A stretch of DNA of 56,676 nt from an uncultured Gardnerella sp. (GTDB lineage Bacteria > Actinomycetota > Actinomycetes > Actinomycetales > Bifidobacteriaceae): positions 1-56,676 of the forward strand of contig CAMYPG010000006.1 in the NCBI GenBank assembly GCA_947289115.1, read 5' to 3'. The notes beneath the pieces were generated by a model. The model saw only the letters and a program-made list of their open reading frames with translations. It made no database searches and was not told the DNA's origin. Below, one piece after another: positions 50,515-56,676 of the stretch. How positions within the stretch are numbered: the first letter of the stretch is position 1; every line of letters begins with the position of its first letter. Made by a program: the position numbers and the translations under genes.

Positions 50515-52065
50515 ATGAAGAGTACAAAGTTCTACCGTAATGCAGCAATGTTGCTCCTCGCGGGCGCAACTATTGTTCCACAATGCTTAGCAGCACCAGC
50601 AATGGCCGCTCCTTCCGCTAAGGATTCTGAACCAGCTACATCTTGCGCAGCTAAGAAAGACTCGTTGAATAATTATTTGTGGGATTTGCAATACGATAAA
50701 ACAAACATTCTCGCCCGTCATGGCGAAACCATTGAGAACAAATTCTCCAGCGACAGCTTCAACAAGAACGGTGAATTCGTTGTTGTTGAGCATCAGAAGA
50801 AGAACATCACCAATACAACTTCAAATTTGTCGGTTACTTCCGCCAACGATGATCGCGTATACCCAGGTGCTCTTTTCCGTGCTGATAAGAATTTGATGGA
50901 CAATATGCCAAGCCTGATTTCTGCAAACCGCGCTCCAATAACGTTGAGCGTTGATTTGCCGGGATTCCACGGCGGCGAAAGTGCTGTAACTGTTCAGCGC
51001 CCAACCAAGAGCTCTGTAACTTCCGCAGTGAACGGCTTAGTTTCTAAGTGGAATGCACAATATGGAGCAAGTCATCATGTTGCAGCTCGCATGCAGTACG
51101 ATTCTGCAAGCGCACAAAGCATGAACCAGCTCAAGGCTAAGTTTGGTGCTGATTTTGCCAAGATTGGTGTTCCGCTGAAGATTGATTTCGATGCAGTACA
51201 CAAGGGTGAGAAGCAGACTCAAATTGTGAACTTCAAGCAAACTTACTACACAGTAAGCGTCGACGCTCCAGATAGCCCAGCAGATTTCTTTGCTCCATGC
51301 ACTACGCCAGAAAGCTTGAAGAACCGTGGCGTTGACAGCAAACGCCCACCAGTTTACGTGTCAAACGTAGCTTATGGTCGCTCAATGTACGTAAAGTTCG
51401 ATACCACCAGCAAGAGCACTGATTTCCAGGCTGCAGTAGAAGCAGCAATTAAGGGCGTAGAAATCAAGCCAAACACCGAATTCCATCGCATTCTCCAAAA
51501 TACTTCTGTTACTGCAGTGATTCTTGGTGGCAGCGCTAATGGTGCAGCTAAAGTTATTACAGGCAACATCGATACGTTGAAGGCTTTGATTCAGGAAGGT
51601 GCAAATTTGAGCACCTCTAGCCCAGCAGTTCCAATTGCATACACCACTTCCTTCGTCAAGGATAACGAAGTAGCAACTTTGCAATCCAACAGCGATTATA
51701 TTGAAACGAAGGTTTCCTCTTACCGCAATGGCTACTTGACTTTGGACCACCGTGGAGCTTACGTAGCTCGCTACTACATCTACTGGGATGAGTACGGCAC
51801 CGAAATTGACGGCACTCCTTACGTGCGTTCTCGCGCTTGGGAAGGCAATGGTAAGTATCGTACAGCTCACTTCAATACCACTATTCAGTTCAAAGGAAAT
51901 GTACGCAATCTACGAATCAAGTTGGTTGAAAAGACTGGTTTAGTTTGGGAACCATGGCGCACAGTATATGACCGTTCTGATTTGCCACTAGTTCATCAGC
52001 GTACTATTAGCAACTGGGGCACAACCTTGTGGCCTCGCGTTGCTGAAACTGTAAAGAACGACTGA
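50515..52065 (+). CDS. vly: Vaginolysin, cholesterol-dependent cytolysin
   Basis: A 516-residue secreted pore-forming toxin. Residues 1-31 are a signal peptide (LLLAGATIVPQCLAAPAMA). The body matches the CDC fold through domain 4. The undecapeptide is EKTGLVWEPWR (472-482), with the Pro substitution shared with intermedilysin and lectinolysin in place of the canonical Trp. Y421-x-Y423-x14-R438-S439 matches the CD59-recognition motif, so the toxin should use human CD59 as receptor and be human-specific. The start MKSTKFY at 50515 has AAGGA upstream. It is monocistronic, with its own terminator. It is the defining virulence factor of Gardnerella. Confidence is very high. Confidence 0.98.
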   Translation: MKSTKFYRNAAMLLLAGATIVPQCLAAPAMAAPSAKDSEPATSCAAKKDSLNNYLWDLQYDKTNILARHGETIENKFSSDSFNKNGEFVVVEHQKKNITNTTSNLSVTSANDDRVYPGALFRADKNLMDNMPSLISANRAPITLSVDLPGFHGGESAVTVQRPTKSSVTSAVNGLVSKWNAQYGASHHVAARMQYDSASAQSMNQLKAKFGADFAKIGVPLKIDFDAVHKGEKQTQIVNFKQTYYTVSVDAPDSPADFFAPCTTPESLKNRGVDSKRPPVYVSNVAYGRSMYVKFDTTSKSTDFQAAVEAAIKGVEIKPNTEFHRILQNTSVTAVILGGSANGAAKVITGNIDTLKALIQEGANLSTSSPAVPIAYTTSFVKDNEVATLQSNSDYIETKVSSYRNGYLTLDHRGAYVARYYIYWDEYGTEIDGTPYVRSRAWEGNGKYRTAHFNTTIQFKGNVRNLRIKLVEKTGLVWEPWRTVYDRSDLPLVHQRTISNWGTTLWPRVAETVKND

Positions 52066-52114
52066 ATTCATAACACATGATTAAATATAGAAAAATAGAA
52101 AAGTAAACACAGGA

Positions 52115-52162
52115 AAGGGCTTTATCTTGTAGTCAGTTACGAGATAAAGCCCTTATTGTTTT
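52115..52162 (+). terminator. Intrinsic terminator of vly
   Basis: Thirteen-base arms AAGGGCTTTATCT (52115-52127) and AGATAAAGCCCTT (52142-52154) are perfectly complementary and followed by ATTGTTTTTG. It may also act weakly for the converging ABC permease gene. Confidence 0.92.
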
Positions 52163-52207
52163 TGCAAAATATTATTTGCAGAATATTTAAATATTTTAGA
52201 TATCGCG

Positions 52208-53197
52208 CTAAATATCGCGATGCTTTTCAACAACGTGGCCAATTGCATACATGACTACGCCCCAAGCAAGAACCACCAAGCCTGATTGCCACCATGTGAA
52301 AATATATGCGTTTTGTGGAAGCTGTGCACCCGAATTAGGGGAGCCGCCCAAGAATTTCTCCACCGCTGTGGCTGGCAAAAGCTGTATAAGTATTGAATTC
52401 CACTTCGCGAAATTGCTCGCAAACATAATAATGCTAAGAACACTAGGCAAAATCATCACGGCTCCAATAACGCACATAATTCCGCCAGCAGTTGACTTGC
52501 AAATCATGCCAAAGCCGTACGCCATTGCTGCTACAACAACCATAATTGCAGGAGAGCCAAGAAACAGCGTAAGAGGCAATTTCCACGCGTTGCTTCCAGA
52601 TAATCCAGAAGTGCTGTCTCCTATAAAGGCTAATTCTGCAGCGCCTAGCGAAACTGCCATTGCAATAAGTTGCACTACAAAAACGTAGATTGCAACAGCA
52701 ATAAATTTAGCCGTAAAGAACATACCCCTTCTAGGTACAGCAGTAAGAGAAGCCTGAATCGAAGTTGTAGAATGCTCCGCGGTTACAGCAAGCACTGCAA
52801 AAATCGCTAGAACAATCAAAGATACAGAAGCAAAACTAATAACTAAGTGGAAAATGCTATCTTGAGATGCAATAAGGCTGCCTTTATTGCTCGGCCCAAC
52901 AGTAATTGCAGCGCTTGATTTGCCTTGATTTGCTCCATTCTTAATGTCAACTTTAGACATTGCTTTTTGCACAATCGCTATAATAAAGCTGAAAACTACA
53001 GGCAAAACAATAGTCAATGCCATGCACCACCAGGTGGATGCAAGTCCGCGCAACTTAACAATCTCGGATTTAAGCGTGTGCATAAATGTTAGGCGCAAGT
53101 GTTGAGCGTTCATGCTACGGCCTGTTTTGTACGCGTTGGATTGGTGTGCGTTGAACTCAGAAGATTGCACTTGTTGATTTGCTACTTGCTCACTCAT
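52208..53197 (-). CDS. ABC-2 type transporter permease
   Basis: A 329-residue membrane protein with about six helices. A cytoplasmic N-terminus and the first helix (LASTWWCMALTIVLPVVFSFIIAIV) are followed by a large loop. Further helices include LVISFASVSLIVLAIFAVLAVTAEHSTTSIQASLTAVPRRGMFFTAKFIAV, a pattern typical of ABC-2 exporters (BcrB/NatB-like) used for antibiotics or peptides. Its ATG overlaps the stop of the ATPase gene (ATGA), showing one co-translated transporter. Substrate unknown. Confidence 0.88.
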   Translation of the reverse strand: MSEQVANQQVQSSEFNAHQSNAYKTGRSMNAQHLRLTFMHTLKSEIVKLRGLASTWWCMALTIVLPVVFSFIIAIVQKAMSKVDIKNGANQGKSSAAITVGPSNKGSLIASQDSIFHLVISFASVSLIVLAIFAVLAVTAEHSTTSIQASLTAVPRRGMFFTAKFIAVAIYVFVVQLIAMAVSLGAAELAFIGDSTSGLSGSNAWKLPLTLFLGSPAIMVVVAAMAYGFGMICKSTAGGIMCVIGAVMILPSVLSIIMFASNFAKWNSILIQLLPATAVEKFLGGSPNSGAQLPQNAYIFTWWQSGLVVLAWGVVMYAIGHVVEKHRDI

Positions 53198-54213
53198 TTT
53201 GCACTCTCCTCATTATTAGATTGCTCTACGTTTTGTTCACTCGGCTTTTGTTCACTCGGCTTCGAGCCGCTGCTAGGAACAGCCTTCGTTACATACTGCT
53301 CTTGACCGTGTGTAAGAGCCAAATATGCTTCCTCAAGTGACGCGTGCTCGTAATTAAGCTGATATACCAAAATTTGATTATCCGCAATTTCTCGCGCAAT
53401 CTGACTTAGTTCGCAATCTGTTATTCTAAAAAGTTCGCCTTCTTGAACGTCTTGAGGTGTGCGATTATCTGGCAAAATCTTGCACTCAGGATGATTTTGA
53501 GCAAGCACTTGCTTTAGCTTTTCGCCTTCTGGAGTTACAAGTCGCACAGCGTGCTGCGAATGTGCGTCAACAAAATCTTGAACCGTTGTGCGCTTCAAAA
53601 TCTCGCCATGCGCAATAATCACAAGGTTATCTGCAGTAAGCGCAACTTCGCTCATTAAGTGCGAGCTAAGAAGTATTGCACGGCCTTCGCTTGCGTAATA
53701 CTTGCATAATTCACGAACCCACTTAACGCCTTCTGGATCTAAGCCGTTAATTGGCTCGTCCAAAATAAGATTGTGCGGATCTGCTAAAAGAGCCGCCGCA
53801 ATGGAAAGACGCTGGCTCATACCAAGCGAGAAAGATCCTGCTTTGCGGGTTTTAACACTTGATAATCCAGTAATATCAATCACTTCGTCAACGCGCTTTT
53901 TTGATATTCCGTGAGTTAAAGCCAATGAATACAGGTGATTGTAAGCCGTACGGCCCCTGTGAGCAGACTTTGCGTCAAGAACTGCGCCAACTTCTGTCAT
54001 TGGGGATACGATTTTTGCGTAAGGTTTTCCGTCAATAAGAGAAGTACCACTATTGGCATGAATAAGATTTAACGCGCAACGCATGGTGGTAGATTTACCA
54101 GCGCCGTTAGGTCCTAAAAAGCCTGTGACTTTGCCGTCTTCGGCGACGAAAGAAACGTCGTTAAGCGCTGTTTTTGCGCCGAAACGCTTTGTAATATGTT
54201 GAAATTCTAACAT
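53194..54213 (-). CDS. ABC transporter ATP-binding protein (ABC-2/BcrA-like)
   Basis: A 339-residue NBD. Walker A is GPNGAGKS (34-41), the signature is FSLGMSQRLSIAAALL and Walker B is LILDEPINGLDPEG. The LGM signature and INGLD form are typical of BcrA/DrrA-type ATPases that drive ABC-2 exporters for lantibiotics, bacitracin or drugs. A C-terminal ~60-residue tail (SSGSKPSEQKPSEQNVEQSNNEESAK) is low-complexity. No ribosome-binding site precedes the ATG; a T9 tract and TATTGTT lie just upstream, consistent with a leaderless message. Confidence 0.92.
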   Translation of the reverse strand: MLEFQHITKRFGAKTALNDVSFVAEDGKVTGFLGPNGAGKSTTMRCALNLIHANSGTSLIDGKPYAKIVSPMTEVGAVLDAKSAHRGRTAYNHLYSLALTHGISKKRVDEVIDITGLSSVKTRKAGSFSLGMSQRLSIAAALLADPHNLILDEPINGLDPEGVKWVRELCKYYASEGRAILLSSHLMSEVALTADNLVIIAHGEILKRTTVQDFVDAHSQHAVRLVTPEGEKLKQVLAQNHPECKILPDNRTPQDVQEGELFRITDCELSQIAREIADNQILVYQLNYEHASLEEAYLALTHGQEQYVTKAVPSSGSKPSEQKPSEQNVEQSNNEESAK

Positions 54214-54345
54214 AAATTAACAATATCACAAATAAAAAAAAATACACCTAAAATGTAAGTGTTTATGAGTACAGGCTAATGCGTTTTAATTAATATTTTT
54301 GTTGAGATCTTGCTGATGAAATTTTAATTAATCTCTTATTAAGAT

Positions 54346-55152
54346 TCAGCAATTTGGTGCTGCATGTTGCGCAATCCACGCGTGCATGGAAACAGCTGCG
54401 GCTGCTCCTGCGTTTAGCGAGCGAACAGAGCCAAATTGCGAAATGTAAACAACGTCATCCGCCATTTTTAGTGCTTTTTTAGAAAGACCAGGACCTTCCG
54501 CGCCAAAAAGCATAAGGCAACGTTTAGGGAACTTGTAGGTTTCCATAGCAACTGCGCCTGGAATAATATCGAGCGCTATAACGCGAGCGTTTTTAGCGTC
54601 TTGTTCCTTGATATTTGCGATTTTTTCGGCTTCTTTATTGCCATCTGCTTGTGCTTTAAGCAAAAGTTGATGCGCTTCTTCTGTTTCTCGTGCTATATTT
54701 TCGCGCCAATTAGTTACTAGAGTTTCAATAGTTGGGCAGCACTCAACGTATTGGTATAGCTCAGTCATTAATGAGCCTTTACGATTCCATTTATGAGGCC
54801 CTACGATATACACTTTTTTCGCAGTAAACGCGTTCGCAGTGCGAACCATAGAGCCTATGTTGAAATCGTGAGTCCAATTTTCTACAGCTACTTCAAACTC
54901 ATGACGGCCTTTAGAATCGAGATCCGCTTTTATGGCTTCTACTTTCCAGTATCTGTAGCGATCTAAGACGTTACGCTGGTCGCCTTCGTCTAGTAATTCA
55001 GTGCTAAACCGCGCATCATAATTTGGCGATTCTGGATTATCTGGACGAGGCTCACCTGGATGTTCTTCTTCCCATGGGCCAACTCCTATAGGTCGGAATT
55101 CTGGCTCATCGGAAGCTTTTGCAGCCAAAGTAATTGGATTCGGTTCGTGCAT
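54346..55152 (-). CDS. SPOUT-superfamily (TrmH/SpoU) RNA methyltransferase
   Basis: A 268-residue 2'-O-ribose methyltransferase-like protein. The knot motifs are VENWTHDFNIGSMVRTANAFTAKKVYIVG, LMLFGAEGPGLSKKALKMADDVVYISQFGSVRSLNAGAAAAVSMHAW, which form the SAM-binding trefoil knot. The ~70-residue N-terminus is acidic and proline-rich (GVGPWEEEHPGEPRPDNPESPNYDARFS). The RNA target (tRNA or rRNA) cannot be told from sequence. GGAG lies about 12 bases before the ATG, at the edge of usual spacing. Confidence 0.9.
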   Translation of the reverse strand: MHEPNPITLAAKASDEPEFRPIGVGPWEEEHPGEPRPDNPESPNYDARFSTELLDEGDQRNVLDRYRYWKVEAIKADLDSKGRHEFEVAVENWTHDFNIGSMVRTANAFTAKKVYIVGPHKWNRKGSLMTELYQYVECCPTIETLVTNWRENIARETEEAHQLLLKAQADGNKEAEKIANIKEQDAKNARVIALDIIPGAVAMETYKFPKRCLMLFGAEGPGLSKKALKMADDVVYISQFGSVRSLNAGAAAAVSMHAWIAQHAAPNC

Positions 55153-55196
55153 GTATAAGTTTTGCTCCGTTTAATACTTTTGCTTAGTATTGGCAG

Positions 55197-56045
55197 CTAG
55201 TCTTGGCAGCCGTCTGTTACGCAATCTCCTGTGCAGCCTGACTTGCAGTGGCCTCCGCAGCAGTTGTCTTCGCAGCATGGCTCAGTGCAACCGTCATGAG
55301 CACAATCACCAGTGCACTCTACCTTGCAATGGCCACCACAGCAATTATCTTCGCAGCATGGCTCAGTGCAACCGTCATGAGCACAATCACCAGTGCATTT
55401 AACCTCGCAATGACCGCCACAGCAGTTGTCGTTGCAGCAATCTTCGTGTTCTGCATCTGCACGTAATTCTTCTTCACCGAAAGCTTGAACAAATGCCATT
55501 TTAGTACTCTCCTTACTTATTGGATTTACTAATTGAAGATGCCTTGCGCCTTGTTCATCGGCGTCAACACCACCAATTAATGCAACTATAGCAAGAATTT
55601 GCGCGCCTTGCTGATGAACAATGCCAAAATCAAGACTTAATTCATTTCCGTGTCGTAAAGTCACAAGCGAAGAAGTTTGAACATACGATTTTTCAGAAAG
55701 CCAAGAGTCAAGCAACAGCACTCGCTTGCCTTTAACTGACGAGCCTTTTGTTGCAGGAAAAACAAAATCCATAACAAAGCCGTCGAGTGCAATTCCTTTA
55801 CGTTCTGCAGCATGAATAAGTGCAAAAACCATAGGCACTGCAGCAGCAGTTAACGCACCAACAGCGTCAACATCTCGTTCTAACGAATACCCAGCTTTCT
55901 CAATTGCATCAAAAAGAACATCACCAACCAACTTGGAGCCGCGCTGAGCAAATGTAACAGAAAACAGTTCGCTAAATGGTTTCGCACTCATATCTGCACA
56001 AAGCATGCGTTTAAGCTCAGCGCGTTCCTCTTGTAATTCTGTCAT
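55197..56045 (-). CDS. Degenerate phosphoribosyltransferase-like protein with Cys-rich repeat tail
   Basis: A 282-residue protein. Residues about 20-170 follow the orotate phosphoribosyltransferase layout (VGDVLFDAIEKAGYSLERDVDAVGALTAAAVPMVFALIHAAERKG...VKGKRVLLLDSWLSEKSYVQ). The PRPP loop, normally DDxxTTGxS, reads LLDSWLSEKSYV and lacks the paired Asp and the Gly, so catalysis is doubtful. Residues 203-280 are three 27-residue repeats of CCxDNCCGGHC...CTGDCAHDGCTEP carrying 24 Cys and three or more His. Such density suggests metal or [Fe-S]/zinc binding or storage. AAGGAA precedes the ATG. It sits between rmuC and the methyltransferase gene. Confidence 0.75.
   Translation of the reverse strand: MTELQEERAELKRMLCADMSAKPFSELFSVTFAQRGSKLVGDVLFDAIEKAGYSLERDVDAVGALTAAAVPMVFALIHAAERKGIALDGFVMDFVFPATKGSSVKGKRVLLLDSWLSEKSYVQTSSLVTLRHGNELSLDFGIVHQQGAQILAIVALIGGVDADEQGARHLQLVNPISKESTKMAFVQAFGEEELRADAEHEDCCNDNCCGGHCEVKCTGDCAHDGCTEPCCEDNCCGGHCKVECTGDCAHDGCTEPCCEDNCCGGHCKSGCTGDCVTDGCQD
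55206..55439 (-). repeat. 81-bp tandem coding repeat encoding the Cys-rich tail
   Basis: Nearly three copies of an 81-base unit, each encoding 27 residues with eight cysteines. Two copies share an identical block of about 49 bases, so slippage or recombination could readily change copy number. Confidence 0.9.
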
Positions 56046-56101
56046 TTTGCATTCCTTAGCTTTTCAAGTTCTTCAATTTTTTATGCTTTGATGTTTTATG
56101 C

Positions 56102-56676
56102 TTAACGATCTTCTACTGATACTTCCGGAGCGCTCAGCTCTTTAACATCAGCTTTATCGGAATCTATAAGATCTATTGAAGCAATAACTTTACTTTGATC
56201 TAACTTCTGAAGTTTACGCGCTGTTACCAACACTCGCGACTCAAGCGAAGAAGCAAACTTATTGTAAGCTGCAACTGTTCTTGCCAAAGATACGCCAAGT
56301 TTTGAAGCATTTTCTCCAAGTACCGCAAAGCGATCGTACAATTCTCTAGATAAATCGAAAAGTTCTTTCGCATCATCTGTAAGACTTTGCTGCTGCCATG
56401 CGTACGCAACAGACTTAAGCACAGCCCACAAAGTAACTGGGGAAGTGAGTGCTACTTTTTGCGCAAAGGCATCATCCATAAGCGTTGGATCCGCTTCAAG
56501 AGCCGCTTGAAGCAACGCTTCGTTTGGAATAAATGCAACTACAAAGTCTGGTGCTGTTTCAAAAGCCTGCCAATATGCTTTAGCTCCTAACACTCTAACG
56601 TGTTCTCGCAAAGCCTTAGCGTGCGCTTTTAGAAGCTCGCTCCTTCTAGCTAATTCTTCGTCACTTGCGTTATCTG
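56102..56676 (-). CDS. rmuC: DNA recombination protein RmuC, C-terminal part (gene runs off the window)
   Basis: The frame is open to the right edge (191 residues visible) and carries the RmuC core: LLKAHAKALREHVRVLGAKAYWQAFETAPDFVVAFIPNEALLQAALEADPTLMDDAFAQKVALTSPVTLWAVLKSVAYAWQQ. A coiled helical tail ending SAPEVSVEDR follows. RmuC proteins limit DNA inversion and recombination at short inverted repeats; the fold is PD-(D/E)xK-like. The start lies outside the window, so the gene is partial here. It ends 56 bases before the Cys-rich gene. Confidence 0.92.
   Translation of the reverse strand, partial: DNASDEELARRSELLKAHAKALREHVRVLGAKAYWQAFETAPDFVVAFIPNEALLQAALEADPTLMDDAFAQKVALTSPVTLWAVLKSVAYAWQQQSLTDDAKELFDLSRELYDRFAVLGENASKLGVSLARTVAAYNKFASSLESRVLVTARKLQKLDQSKVIASIDLIDSDKADVKELSAPEVSVEDR

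Noticed and set aside
54234..54242. A9/T9 tract upstream of the ABC-2 ATPase as a phase-variation site
   Set aside because: A/T runs of this length are common in this AT-rich genome and it is not clearly placed between promoter elements.

Overview
The window almost certainly comes from Gardnerella (Bifidobacteriaceae). The deciding gene is at 50515-52065. It encodes a 516-residue cholesterol-dependent cytolysin with the vaginolysin undecapeptide (EKTGLVWEPWR) and a CD59-recognition motif of the form Y-x-Y-x14-R-S. Other traits fit: low GC, an actinobacterial NucS, a rho with a long charged insertion, a DUF4244/Tad pilus locus, and an initiator tRNA without an encoded CCA end. No rRNA, prophage, insertion sequence or CRISPR array is visible. 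From about 3.3 kb onward nearly all genes lie on the minus strand; the exceptions are the tRNA, an FKBP lipoprotein gene and the vaginolysin gene.

Left end (1-4.2 kb), accessory: a truncated unknown gene, a HigB/HigA toxin-antitoxin pair, an orphan C-terminal fragment of a DUF4143-type ATPase, two arrays of palindromic repeats and an intact DUF4143 ATPase gene that the arrays precede. Next is a secreted or anchored, alanine/lysine-rich surface protein. Its promoter appears to contain a 10-base G tract between -35 and -10, the layout of a phase-variable promoter.

Core block 4.5-12.1 kb: the complete F1Fo ATP synthase operon atpBEFHAGDC with its terminator, then initiator tRNA-Met with promoter and terminator. 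12.1-24 kb: a YbbN-like thioredoxin/TPR protein, a lipoprotein and a Ser/Asn/Arg-rich membrane protein, the FKBP isomerase lipoprotein, NucS, an amino-acid permease, an FtsX-type ABC exporter pair and a DUF5701 protein. 24-30 kb: asd with aspartokinase split into separate catalytic and ACT-domain genes, then dnaX-recR.

29.9-34.8 kb: a Tad/Flp pilus locus (TadZ, TadA, TadB, TadC, a Flp-like pilin, two TadE-like pseudopilins). 34.9-37.4 kb: a ClC channel/antiporter and two tandem FluC (CrcB) fluoride channel subunits. 37.4-46.4 kb: purA, fba, Lrp regulator plus chorismate mutase, rho, an FAD-dependent UGM-like oxidoreductase, DUF2469 and a GNAT acetyltransferase. 46.6-50.0 kb: gatCAB amidotransferase, divergent from vly. 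52.2-56.7 kb: an ABC-2 exporter, a TrmH/SpoU RNA methyltransferase, a degenerate phosphoribosyltransferase-like protein with a remarkable 24-cysteine repeat tail, and the 3' part of rmuC.

The least ordinary signals are the G-tract promoter, the operator-like arrays before the ATPase with an inverted paralogue tail beside them, the Cys-rich repeat tail, and a short unexplained motif (GGWKGCTKGCGACT) found six times in unrelated contexts.
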